Source: Haematobia irritans (taxonomy: Eukaryota; Arthropoda; Insecta; Diptera; Muscidae). Taken from it: 64,000 bases of DNA. How positions within the stretch are numbered: the first letter of the stretch is position 1; each line of letters begins with the position of its first letter. This document shows positions 41,951 through 55,418 of the stretch, in pieces. The notes under the pieces are model-generated. The model saw only the letters and a list, made by a program, of their open reading frames with translations, was not told the DNA's origin and made no database searches. The position numbers and the translations under genes are program-made. Location of the stretch: assembly GCF_050003625.1 (NCBI RefSeq), contig NC_134397.1:226734537-226798536 (forward strand). The letters run 5' to 3'.

Positions 41951-44900
41951 AGTTTTTCATATAAAAATTTCATTTTTTCCAGGATTTGGATGGAATTTTC
42001 GATTTTTTGGGGGTGGTCGTGAATTAAGCTCCTTTTCGCTGTAGGACGCATAGTTTAGGAGATATGAGCAAAACAAGTTTTTCATATAAAAATTTAAATT
42101 TTTCAGGATTTGGATGTAATTTTCGATTTTTTGGGGGTGGTCATTTTAAAATTTCAATTTTTTCAGGATTTGGATGGAATTTTCGATTTTTTGGGGGTGG
42201 TCATGAATTAAGGTCCTTTTCGCTGTAGGACGCATAGTTTAGGAGATATGAGCAAAACAAGTTTTTCATATAAAAATTTCAATTTTTTCAGGATTTGGAT
42301 GGAATTTTCGATTTTTTGGGGGTGGTCTTGAATTAAGCTCCTTTTCGCTGTAGGACGCATAGTTTAGGAGATATGAGCAAAACAAGTTTTTCATATAAAA
42401 ATTTCAATTTTTTCAGGATTTGGATGGAATTTTCGATTTTTTGGGGGTGGTCATGAATTAAGCTCCTTTTCGCTCTACGACGCATAGTTTATGAGATATG
42501 AGCAAAACAAGTTTTTCATATAAAAATTTCATTTTTTTCAGGATTTGGATGGAATTTTCGATTTTTTGGGGGTGGTCATGAATTAAGCTCCTTTTCGCTC
42601 TAGGACGCATAGTTTAGGAGATATGAGCAAAACAAGTTTTTCATATAAAAATTTCAATTTTTTCAGGATTTGGATGGAATTTTCGATTTTTTGGGGGTGG
42701 TCATGAATTAAGCTCCTTTTCGCTCTAGGACGCATAGTTTAGGAGATATGAGCAAAACAAGTTTTTCATATAAAAATTTCAATTTTTTCAGGATTTGGAT
42801 GGAATTTTCGATTTTTTGGGGGTGGTCATGAATTAAGCTCCTTTTCGCTCTAGGACGCATAGTTTAGGAGATATGAGCAACAAGTTTTTCATATAAAAAT
42901 TTCATTTTTTCCAGGATTTGGATGGAATTTTCGATTTTTTGGGGGTGGTCACGAATTAAGCTCCTTTTCGCTGTAGGACGCATAGTTTAGGAGAAATGAG
43001 CAAAACAAGTTTTTCATATAAAAATTTCAATTTTTCAGGATTTGGATGGAATTTTCGATTTTTTGGGGGTGGTCATATTAAAATTTCAATTTTTTCAGGA
43101 TTTGGATGGAATTTTCGATTTTTTGGGGGCGGTCATGAATTAAGCTCCTTTTCGCTGTAGGACGCATAGTTTAGGAGATATGAGCAAAACAAGTTTTTCA
43201 TATAAAAATTTCAATTTTTTCAGGATTTGGATGGAATTTTCGATTTTTTGGGGGTGGTCATGAATTAAGCTCCTTTTCGCTCTAGGACGCATAGTTTAGG
43301 AGATATGAGCAAAACAAGTTTTTCATATAAAAATTTCAATTTTTCAGGATTTGGATGGAATTTTCGATTTTTTGGGGGTGGTCATATTAAAATTTCAATT
43401 TTTTCAGGATTTGGATGGAATTTTCGATTTTTTGGGGGTGGTCATGAATTAAGCTCCTTTTCGCTCTAGGACGCATAGTTTAGGAGATATGAGCAAAACA
43501 AGTTTTTCATATAAAAATTTAATTTTTTCCAGGATTTGGATGGAATTTTCGTTTTTTGAGGGTGGTCATGAATTAAGCTCCTTTTCGCTGTAGGACGCAT
43601 AGTTTAGGAGATATGAGCAAAACAAGTTTTTCATATAAAAATTTCAATTTTTTAGGATTTGGATGTAATTTTCGATTTTTTGGGGGTGGTCATATTAAAA
43701 TTTCAATTTTTTCAGGATTTGGATGGAATTTTCGATTTTTTGGGGGCGGTCATGAATTAAGCTCCTTTTCGCTGTAGGACGCATAGTTTAGGAGATATGA
43801 GCAAAACAAGTTTTTCATATAAAAATTTCAATTTTTTCAGGATTTGGATGGAATTTTCGATTTTTTGGGGGTGGTCATGAATTAAGCTCCTTTTCGCTCT
43901 AGGACGCATAGTTTAGGAGATATGAGCAAAACAAGTTTTTTATATAAAAATTTAAATTTTTTCAGGATTTGGTTGGAATTTTCAATTTTTTGGGGGTGGT
44001 CATGAATTAAGGTCCTTTTCGCTGTAGGACGCATATTTTAGGAGATATGAGCAAAACAAGTTTTTCATATAAAAATTTCAATTTTTCAGGATTTGGATGG
44101 AATTTTCGATTTTTTGGGGGTGGTCATGAATTAAGCTCCTTTTCGCTCTAGGACGCATAGTTTAGGAGATATGAGCAAAACAAGTTTTTCATATAAAAAT
44201 TTCAATTTTTTAGGATTTGGATGGAATTTTCGATTTTTTGGGGGTGGTCATGAATTAAGGTCATTTTCGCTTTAGGACGCATAGTTTAGGAGATATGAGC
44301 AAAACAAGTTTTTCATATAAAAATTTAAATTTTTTCAGGATTTGGATGGAATTTTCGATTTTTTGGGGGTGGTCATGAATTAAGCTCCTTTTCGCTCTAG
44401 GACGCATAGTTTAGGAGATATGAGCAAAACAAGTTTTTCATATAAAAATTTAAATTTTTTCAGGATTTGGATGGAATTTTCGATTTTTTGGGGGTGGTCA
44501 TGAATTAAGCTCCTTTTCGCTCTAGGACGCATAGTTTAGGAGATATGAGCAAAACAAGTTTTTCATATAAAAATTTCAATTTTTTCAGGATTTGGATGGA
44601 ATTTTCGATTTTTTGGGGGTGGTCATGAATTAAGCTCCTTTTCGCTCTAGGACGCATAGTTTAGGAGATATGAGCAAAACAAGGTTTTCATATAAAAATT
44701 TAAATTTTTTCAGGATTTGGATGGAATTTTCGATTTTTTGGGGGTGGTCATGAATTAAGCTCCTTTTCGATCTAGGACGCATAGTTTAGGAGATATGAGC
44801 AAAACAAGTTTTTCATATAAAAATTTAAATTTTTTCAGGATTTGGATGGAATTTTCGATTTTTTGGTGGTGGTCATGAATTAAGCTCCTTTTCGCTCTAG

Positions 44901-45746
44901 GACGCATAGTTTAGGAGATATGAGCAAAACAAGTTTTTCATATAAAAATTTCATTTTTTCCAGGATTTGGATGGAATTTGCGATTTTTTGGGGGTGGTCA
45001 TGAATTAAGCTCCTTTTCGCTCTAGGACGCATAGTTTAGGAGATATGAGCAAAACAAGTTTTTCATATAAAAATTTCAATTTTTTCAGGATTTGGTTGGA
45101 ATTTTCAATTTTTTGGGGGTGGTCATGAATTAAGCTCCTTTTCGCTGTAGGACGCATAGTTTAGGAGATATGAGCAAAACAAGTTTTTCATATAAAAATT
45201 TAAATTTTTTCAGGATTTGGATGGAATTTTCGATTTTTTGGGGGTGGTCATGAATTAAGCTCCTTTTCGCTCTAGGACGCATAGTTTAGGAGATATGAGC
45301 AAAACAAGTTTTTCATATAAAAATTTAAATTTTTTCAGGATTTGGATGGAATTTTCGATTTTTTGGGGGTGGTCATGAATTAAGCTCCTTTTCGCTCTAG
45401 GACGCATAGTTTAGGAGATATGAGCAAAACAAGTTTTTCATATAAAAATTTAAATTTTTTCAGGATTTGGATGGAATTTTCGATTTTTTGGGGGTGGTCA
45501 TGAATTAAGCTCCTTTTCGCTCTAGGACGCATAGTTTAGGAGATATGAGCAAAACAAGTTTTTCATATAAAAATTTCAATTTTTTCAGGATTTGGATGGA
45601 ATTTTCGATTTTTTGGGGGTGGTCATGAATTAAGCTCCTTTTCGCTCTAGGACGCATAGTTTAGGATATATGAGCAAAACAAGTTTTTCATATAAAAAAT
45701 TAAATTTTTTCAGGATTTGGTTGGAATTTTAAATTTTTTGGGGGTG

Positions 45747-46693
45747 CCCAGCAAAAACTAGGTAACCACATCTCATTACAATTGACATTACCAGGAGTAA
45801 AGCTGTCATTACACGTTGCATTACATTGCGGCGAGTTATAATGACTAACTTGTAATGACAAAAATAAATACTTCTCGGTAATTTTCGAATTGTTATTCTC
45901 AAATTTTTAGGCAGTTGTAGTTAATATAATTATTCACATAATCGAGCACTTACATAAAAAATAAAAAAGAATATGTAATGTAAAGGCAATTTTGAAAATT
46001 TTTCCGTTAAGAATTTTTTATCACAAATATTTCATAATAATTGTGTTTAATGGCATTATCACATTATGTTTTAAATAAATGCTTTCTTATACCTCATTGA
46101 CATTACACTTCCAAAATGCGCTTAAACTAAATTTCAAATGCCATTTGCCTTATAAACAAGAGACTTAAAATCCACTTTTAGTAGATTTCGAACCTTATGT
46201 GAATTGGTTGTTGGATATATTATAACGTAATTCACGAATCCAACTTCCTTAAACAACCTACATTTATTTCTATTTTAAGTGTGAAATTAATTTGAGTGTA
46301 ATCTTATTTAGATTATTTATTAGATTTTTTGTTTATTTATACAATATTCTATTTCTATTCAAGTAGTTCTCCTATTACAGCACCACTCGCCATATTTTGA
46401 TCCATTGTAATCGGCGATAGAAATCAATATTTTCGAGATTTGGTTGCCTGAGACAATAAGTGGCTATTTTGCAAGCTTTGGTGTATCTACGAATAAGTCA
46501 TTACATATTAGGTGATTATATGCTTTAAATGCACTACTTATTTTATGGCCGAAAGTATGCCTGGGGAGAAGTACTTTCCTCCTAGGACATGCGTATGTAA
46601 ATGTAATCCGAAGCGATGCCAATTAATAAGTGGTTATTAATTTTTAAATAGGCTTACCTACAAGATTACCGGGTAATGAGAGTTTTTGCTGGG
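45747..46693 (+). mobile_element. 947-bp non-autonomous transposon in satellite, copy 1
   Basis: It begins CCCAGCAAAAACTAGGTAAC and ends GGGTAATGAGAGTTTTTGCTGGG (last 13 bp are the exact inverse of the first 13). It is flanked by TG on both sides; removing element plus one TG restores the monomer sequence GGGGGTGGTCATG. TCATTAC/GTAATG words are repeated near both ends. No frame of useful length exists, so it needs a transposase from elsewhere. The superfamily is not assigned. Confidence 0.88.
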
Positions 46694-48981
46694 TGGTCAT
46701 GAATTAAGCTCCTTTTCGCTGTAGGACGCATAGTTTAGGAGATATTAGCAAAACAAGTTTTTCATATAAAAATTTCAATTTTTTCAGGATTTGGATGGAA
46801 TTTTCGATTTTTTGGTGGTGGTCATGAATTAAGCTCCTTTTCGCTCTAGGACGCATAGTTTAGGAGATATGAGCAAAACAAGTTTTTCATATAAAAATTT
46901 CATTTTTCCAGGATTTGGATGGAATTTTCGATTTTTTGGGGGTGGTAATGAATTAAGCTCCTTTTCGCTCTAGGACGCATAGTTTAGGAGATATGAGCAA
47001 AACAAGTTTTTCATATAAAAATTTCAATTTTTCAGGATTTGGATGGAATTTTCAATTTTTTGGGGGTGGTCATATTAAAAATTCAATTTTTTCAGGATTT
47101 GGATGGAATTTTCGATTTTTTGGGGTGGTCATGAATTAAGCTCCTTTGCGCTGTAGGACGCATAGTTTAGGAGATATGAGCAAAACAAGTTTTTCATATA
47201 AAAATTTAAATTTTTTTCAGGATTTGGATGGAATTTTCGATATTTTGGTGGTGGTCATGAATTAAGCTCCTTTTCGCTCTAGGACGCATAGTTTAGGAGA
47301 TATGAGCAAAACAAGTGTTTCATATAAAAATTTCATTTTTTCCAGGATTTGGATGGAATTTTCGATTTTTTGGGGGTGGTCATGAATTAAGCTCCTTTTC
47401 GCTCTAGGACGCATAGTTTAGGAGATATGAGCAAAACAAGTTTTTCATATAAAAATTTCAATTTTTTCAGGATTTGGTTGGAATTTTCAATTTTTTGGGG
47501 GTGGTCATGAATTAAGCTCCTTTTCGCTGTAGGACGCATAGTTTAGGAGATATGAGCAAGACAAGTTTTTCATATAAAAATTTCAATTTTTTCAGGATTT
47601 GGATGGAATTTTCGATTTTGTGGGGGTGGTCATTAACTAAGCTCCTTTTCGTTCTAAGACGCATAGTTTAGGAGATATGAGCAAAACAAGTTTTTCATAT
47701 AAAAATTTCAAATTTTTCAGGATTTGGATGGAATTTTCGATTTTTTGGGGGTGGTCATGAATTAAGCTCCATTTCGCTCTAGGACGCATAGTTTAGGAGA
47801 TATGAGCAAAACAAGTTTTTCATACAAAAATTTCAATTTTTTCAGGATTTGGATGGAATTTTCGATTTTTTCGCTCTCGGACGCATAGTTTAGGAGATAT
47901 GAGCAAAACAAGTTTTTCATATAAAAATTTAAATTTTTTCAGGATTTGGATGGAATTTTCGATTTTTTGGGGGTGGTCATGAATTAAGCTCCTTTTCGCT
48001 CTAGGACGCATAGTTTAGGAGATATGAGCAAAACAAGTTTTTCATATAAAAATTTAAATTTTTTCAGGATTTGGATGGAATTTTCGATTTTTTGGGGGTG
48101 GTCATGATTTAAGCTCCTTTTCGATCTAGGACGCATAGTTTAGGAGATATGAGCAAAACAAGTTTTTCATATAAAAATTTCATTTTTTCCAGGATTTGGA
48201 TGGAATTTTCAATTTTTTGGGGGTGGTCATGAATTAAGCTCCTTTTCGCTGTAGGACGCATAGTTTAGGAGATATTAGCAAAACAAGTTTTTCATATAAA
48301 AATTTCAATTTTTTCAGGATTTGGATGGAATTTTCGATTTTGTGGGGGTGGTCATTAATTAAGCTCCTTTTCGCTCTAAGACGCATAGTTTAGGAGATAT
48401 GAGCAAAACAAGTTTTTCATATAAAAATTTAAATTTTTTCAGGATTTGGATGGAATTTTCGATTTTTTGGTGGTGGTCATGAATTAAGCTCCTTTTCGCT
48501 CTAGGACGCATAGTTTAGGAGATATGAGCGAAACAAGTTTTTCATATAAAAATTTCATTTTTTCCAGGATTTGGATGGAATTTGCGATTTTTTGGGGGTG
48601 GTCATGAATTAAGCTCCTTTTCGCTCTAGGACGCATAGTTTAGGAGATATGAGCAAAACAAGTTTTTCATATAAAAATTTCAATTTTTTCAGGATTTGGT
48701 TGGAATTTTCAATTTTTTGGGGGTGGTCATGAATTAAGCTCCTTTTCGCTGTAGGACGCATAGTTTAGGAGATATGAGCAAAACAAGTTTTTCATATAAA
48801 AATTTAAATTTTTTCAGGATTTGGATGGAATTTTCGATTTTTTGGGGGTGGTCATGAATTAAGCTCCTTTTCGCTCTAGGACGCATAGTTTAGGAGATAT
48901 GAGCAAAACAAGTTTTTCATATAAAAAATTAAATAAATAAATTTTCAGGATTTGGTTGGAATTTTAAATTTTTTGGGGGTG

Positions 48982-49928
48982 CCCAGCAAAAACTAGGTAA
49001 CCACATCTCATTACAATTGACATTACCAGGAGTAAAGCTGTCATTACACGTTGCATTACATTGCGGCGAGTTATAATGACTAACTTGTAATGACAAAAAT
49101 AAATACTTCTCGGTAATTTTCGAATTGTTATTCTCAAATTTTTAGGCAGTTGTAGTTAATATAATTATTCACATAATCGAGCACTTACATAAAAAATAAA
49201 AAAGAATATGTAATGTAAAGGCAATTTTGAAAATTTTTCCGTTAAGAATTTTTTATCACAAATATTTCATAATAATTGTGTTTAATGGCATTATCACATT
49301 ATGTTTTAAATAAATGCTTTCTTATACCTCATTGACATTACACTTCCAAAATGCGCTTAAACTAAATTTCAAATGCCATTTGCCTTATAAACAAGAGACT
49401 TAAAATCCACTTTTAGTAGATTTCGAACCTTATGTGAATTGGTTGTTGGATATATTATAACGTAATTCACGAATCCAACTTCCTTAAACAACCTACATTT
49501 ATTTCTATTTTAAGTGTGAAATTAATTTGAGTGTAATCTTATTTAGATTATTTATTAGATTTTTTGTTTATTTATACAATATTCTATTTCTATTCAAGTA
49601 GTTCTCCTATTACAGCACCACTCGCCATATTTTGATCCATTGTAATCGGCGATAGAAATCAATATTTTCGAGATTTGGTTGCCTGAGACAATAAGTGGCT
49701 ATTTTGCAAGCTTTGGTGTATCTACGAATAAGTCATTACATATTAGGTGATTATATGCTTTAAATGCACTACTTATTTTATGGCCGAAAGTATGCCTGGG
49801 GAGAAGTACTTTCCTCCTAGGACATGCGTATGTAAATGTAATCCGAAGCGATGCCAATTAATAAGTGGTTATTAATTTTTAAATAGGCTTACCTACAAGA
49901 TTACCGGGTAATGAGAGTTTTTGCTGGG
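48982..49928 (+). mobile_element. 947-bp transposon in satellite, copy 2
   Basis: Same length, same ends and same insertion point as copy 1. The preceding monomer has the AAATTAAATAAATAAATTTTC variant shared with copies 3 and 5. Confidence 0.88.
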
Positions 49929-52465
49929 TGGTCATGAATTAAGCTCCTTTTCGCTGTAGGACGCATAGTTTAGGAGATATTAGCAAAACAAGTTTTTCAT
50001 ATAAAAATTTCAATTTTTTCAGGATTTGGATGGAATTTTCGATTTTTTGGTGGTGGTCATGAATTAAGCTCCTTTTCGCTCTAGGACGCATAGTTTAGGA
50101 GATATGAGCAAAACAAGTTTTTCATATAAAAATTTCATTTTTCCAGGATTTGGATGGAATTTTCGATTTTTTGGGGGTGGTAATGAATTAAGCTCCTTTT
50201 CGCTCTAGGACGCATAGTTTAGGAGATATGAGCAAAACAAGTTTTTCATATAAAAATTTCAATTTTTCAGGATTTGGATGGAATTTTCAATTTTTTGGGG
50301 GTGGTCATATTAAAAATTCAATTTTTTCAGGATTTGGATGGAATTTTCGATTTTTTGGGGTGGTCATGAATTAAGCTCCTTTTCACTGTAGGACGCATAG
50401 TTTAGGAGATATGAGCAAAACAAGTTTTTCATATAAAAATTTAAATTTTTTTCAGGATTTGGATGGAATTTTCGATATTTTGGTGGTGGTCATGAATTAA
50501 GCTCCTTTTCGCTGTAGGACGCATAGTTTAGGAGATATTAGCAAAACAAGTTTTTCATATAAAAATTCAATTTTTTCAGGATTTGGATGGAATTTTCGAT
50601 TTTTTGGGGTGGTCATGAATTAAGCTCCTTTGCGCTGTAGGACGCATAGTTTAGGAGATATGAGCAAAACAAGTTTTTCATATAAAAATTTAAATTTTTT
50701 TCAGGATTTGGATGGAATTTTCGATATTTTGGTGGTGGTCATGAATTAAGCTCCTTTTCGCTCTAGGACGCATAGTTTAGGAGATATGAGCAAAACAAGT
50801 GTTTCATATAAAAATTTCATTTTTTCCAGGATTTGGATGGAATTTTCGATTTTTTGGGGGTGGTCATGAATTAAGCTCCTTTTCGCTCTAGGACGCATAG
50901 TTTAGGAGATATGAGCAAAACAAGTTTTTCATATAAAAATTTCAATTTTTTCAGGATTTGGTTGGAATTTTCAATTTTTTGGGGGTGGTCATGAATTAAG
51001 CTCCTTTTCGCTGTAGGACGCATAGTTTAGGAGATATGAGCAAGACAAGTTTTTCATATAAAAATTTCAATTTTTTCAGGATTTGGATGGAATTTTCGAT
51101 TTTGTGGGGGTGGTCATTAACTAAGCTCCTTTTCGTTCTAAGACGCATAGTTTAGGAGATATGAGCAAAACAAGTTTTTCATATAAAAATTTCAAATTTT
51201 TCAGGATTTGGATGGAATTTTCGATTTTTTGGGGGTGGTCATGAATTAAGCTCCATTTCGCTCTAGGACGCATAGTTTAGGAGATATGAGCAAAACAAGT
51301 TTTTCATACAAAAATTTCAATTTTTTCAGGATTTGGATGGAATTTTCGATTTTTTCGCTCTCGGACGCATAGTTTAGGAGATATGAGCAAAACAAGTTTT
51401 TCATATAAAAATTTAAATTTTTTCAGGATTTGGATGGAATTTTCGATTTTTTGGGGGTGGTCATGAATTAAGCTCCTTTTCGCTCTAGGACGCATAGTTT
51501 AGGAGATATGAGCAAAACAAGTTTTTCATATAAAAATTTAAATTTTTTCAGGATTTGGATGGAATTTTCGATTTTTTGGGGGTGGTCATGAATTAAGCTC
51601 CTTTTCGCTCTAGGACGCATAGTTTAGGAGATATGAGCAAAACAAGTTTTTCATATAAAAATTTCATTTTTTCCAGGATTTGGATGGAATTTTCAATTTT
51701 TTGGGGGTGGTCATGAATTAAGCTCCTTTTCGCTGTAGGACGCATAGTTTAGGAGATATTAGCAAAACAAGTTTTTCATATAAAAATTTCAATTTTTTCA
51801 GGATTTGGATGGAATTTTCGATTTTGTGGGGGTGGTCATTAATTAAGCTCCTTTTCGCTCTAAGACGCATAGTTTAGGAGATATGAGCAAAACAAGTTTT
51901 TCATATAAAAATTTAAATTTTTTCAGGATTTGGATGGAATTTTCGATTTTTTGGTGGTGGTCATGAATTAAGCTCCTTTTCGCTCTAGGACGCATAGTTT
52001 AGGAGATATGAGCGAAACAAGTTTTTCATATAAAAATTTCATTTTTTCCAGGATTTGGATGGAATTTGCGATTTTTTGGGGGTGGTCATGAATTAAGCTC
52101 CTTTTCGCTCTAGGACGCATAGTTTAGGAGATATGAGCAAAACAAGTTTTTCATATAAAAATTTCAATTTTTTCAGGATTTGGTTGGAATTTTCAATTTT
52201 TTGGGGGTGGTCATGAATTAAGCTCCTTTTCGCTGTAGGACGCATAGTTTAGGAGATATGAGCAAAACAAGTTTTTCATATAAAAATTTAAATTTTTTCA
52301 GGATTTGGATGGAATTTTCGATTTTTTGGGGGTGGTCATGAATTAAGCTCCTTTTCGCTCTAGGACGCATAGTTTAGGAGATATGAGCAAAACAAGTTTT
52401 TCATATAAAAAATTAAATAAATAAATTTTCAGGATTTGGTTGGAATTTTAAATTTTTTGGGGGTG

Positions 52466-53412
52466 CCCAGCAAAAACTAGGTAACCACATCTCATTACAA
52501 TTGACATTACCAGGAGTAAAGCTGTCATTACACGTTGCATTACATTGCGGCGAGTTATAATGACTAACTTGTAATGACAAAAATAAATACTTCTCGGTAA
52601 TTTTCGAATTGTTATTCTCAAATTTTTAGGCAGTTGTAGTTAATATAATTATTCACATAATCGAGCACTTACATAAAAAATAAAAAAGAATATGTAATGT
52701 AAAGGCAATTTTGAAAATTTTTCCGTTAAGAATTTTTTATCACAAATATTTCATAATAATTGTGTTTAATGGCATTATCACATTATGTTTTAAATAAATG
52801 CTTTCTTATACCTCATTGACATTACACTTCCAAAATGCGCTTAAACTAAATTTCAAATGCCATTTGCCTTATAAACAAGAGACTTAAAATCCACTTTTAG
52901 TAGATTTCGAACCTTATGTGAATTGGTTGTTGGATATATTATAACGTAATTCACGAATCCAACTTCCTTAAACAACCTACATTTATTTCTATTTTAAGTG
53001 TGAAATTAATTTGAGTGTAATCTTATTTAGATTATTTATTAGATTTTTTGTTTATTTATACAATATTCTATTTCTATTCAAGTAGTTCTCCTATTACAGC
53101 ACCACTCGCCATATTTTGATCCATTGTAATCGGCGATAGAAATCAATATTTTCGAGATTTGGTTGCCTGAGACAATAAGTGGCTATTTTGCAAGCTTTGG
53201 TGTATCTACGAATAAGTCATTACATATTAGGTGATTATATGCTTTAAATGCACTACTTATTTTATGGCCGAAAGTATGCCTGGGGAGAAGTACTTTCCTC
53301 CTAGGACATGCGTATGTAAATGTAATCCGAAGCGATGCCAATTAATAAGTGGTTATTAATTTTTAAATAGGCTTACCTACAAGATTACCGGGTAATGAGA
53401 GTTTTTGCTGGG
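52466..53412 (+). mobile_element. 947-bp transposon in satellite, copy 3
   Basis: Same insertion point and length. It is 3,484 bp after copy 2, with the satellite between them (49,929-52,465) forming the long half of the 5,490-bp higher-order repeat. Confidence 0.88.
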
Positions 53413-54471
53413 TGGTCATGAATTAAGCTCCTTTTCGCTGTAGGACGCATAGTTTAGGAGATATTAGCAAAACAAGTTTTTCATATAAAAATTTCAATTT
53501 TTTCAGGATTTGGATGGAATTTTCGATTTTTTGGTGGTGGTCATGAATTAAGCTCCTTTTCGCTCTAGGACGCATAGTTTAGGAGATATGAGCAAAACAA
53601 GTTTTTCATATAAAAATTTCATTTTTCCAGGATTTGGATGGAATTTTCGATTTTTTGGGGGTGGTAATGAATTAAGCTCCTTTTCGCTCTAGGACGCATA
53701 GTTTAGGAGATATGAGCAAAACAAGTTTTTCATATAAAAATTTCAATTTTTCAGGATTTGGATGGAATTTTCAATTTTTTGGGGGTGGTCATATTAAAAA
53801 TTCAATTTTTTCAGGATTTGGATGGAATTTTCGATTTTTTGGGGTGGTCATGAATTAAGCTCCTTTTCACTGTAGGACGCATAGTTTAGGAGATATGAGC
53901 AAAACAAGTTTTTCATATAAAAATTTAAATTTTTTTCAGGATTTGGATGGAATTTTCGATATTTTGGTGGTGGTCATGAATTAAGCTCCTTTTCGCTCTA
54001 GGACGCATAGTTTAGGAGATATGAGCAAAACAAGTGTTTCATATAAAAATTTCATTTTTTCCAGGATTTGGATGGAATTTTCGATTTTTTGGGGGTGGTC
54101 ATGAATTAAGCTCCTTTTCGCTCTAGGACGCATAGTTTAGGAGATATGAGCAAAACAAGTTTTTCATATAAAAATTTCAATTTTTTCAGGATTTGGTTGG
54201 AATTTTCAATTTTTTGGGGGTGGTCATGAATTAAGCTCCTTTTCGCTCTAAGACGCATAGTTTAGGAGATATGAGCAAAACAAGTTTTTCATATAAAAAT
54301 TTCATTTTTCCAGGATTTGGATGGAATTTTCGATTTTTTGGGGGTGGTAATGAATTAAGCTCCTTTTCGCTCTAGGACGCATAGTTTAGGAGATATGAGC
54401 AAAACAAGTTTTTCATATAAAAATTTCAATTTTTTCAGGATTTGGTTGGAATTTTAAATTTTTTGGGGGTG

Positions 54472-55418
54472 CCCAGCAAAAACTAGGTAACCACATCTCA
54501 TTACAATTGACATTACCAGGAGTAAAGCTGTCATTACACGTTGCATTACATTGCGGCGAGTTATAATGACTAACTTGTAATGACAAAAATAAATACTTCT
54601 CGGTAATTTTCGAATTGATATTCTCAAATTTTTAGGCAGTTGTAGTTAATATAATTATTCACATAATCGAGCACTTACATAAAAAATAAAAAAGAATATG
54701 TAATGTAAAGGCAATTTTGAAAATTTTTCCGTTAAGAATTTTTTATCACAAATATTTCATAATAATTGTGTTTAATGGCATTATCACATTATGTTTTAAA
54801 TAAATGCTTTCTTATACCTCATTGACATTACACTTCCAAAATGCGCTTAAACTAAATTTCAAATGCCATTTGCCTTATAAACAAGAGACTTAAAATCCAC
54901 TTTTAGTAGATTTCGAACCTTATGTGAATTGGTTGTTGGATATATTATAACGTAATTCACGAATCCAACTTCCTTAAACAACCTACATTTATTTCTATTT
55001 TAAGTGTGAAATTAATTTGAGTGTAATCTTATTTAGATTATTTATTAGATTTTTTGTTTATTTATACAATATTCTATTTCTATTCAAGTAGTTCTCCTAT
55101 TACAGCACCACTCGCCATATTTTGATCCATTGTAATCGGCGATAGAAATCAATATTTTCGAGATTTGGTTGCCTGAGACAATAAGTGGCTATTTTGCAAG
55201 CTTTGGTGTATCTACGAATAAGTCATTACATATTAGGTGATTATATGCTTTAAATGCACTACTTATTTTATGGCCGAAAGTATGCCTGGGGAGAAGTACT
55301 TTCCTCCTAGGACATGCGTATGTAAATGTAATCCGAAGCGATGCCAATTAATAAGTGGTTATTAATTTTTAAATAGGCTTACCTACAAGATTACCGGGTA
55401 ATGAGAGTTTTTGCTGGG
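54472..55418 (+). mobile_element. 947-bp transposon in satellite, copy 4
   Basis: It is 2,006 bp after copy 3. It carries A instead of T at element position 147 (GAATTGATATTC), a change shared only with copy 6. Confidence 0.88.
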
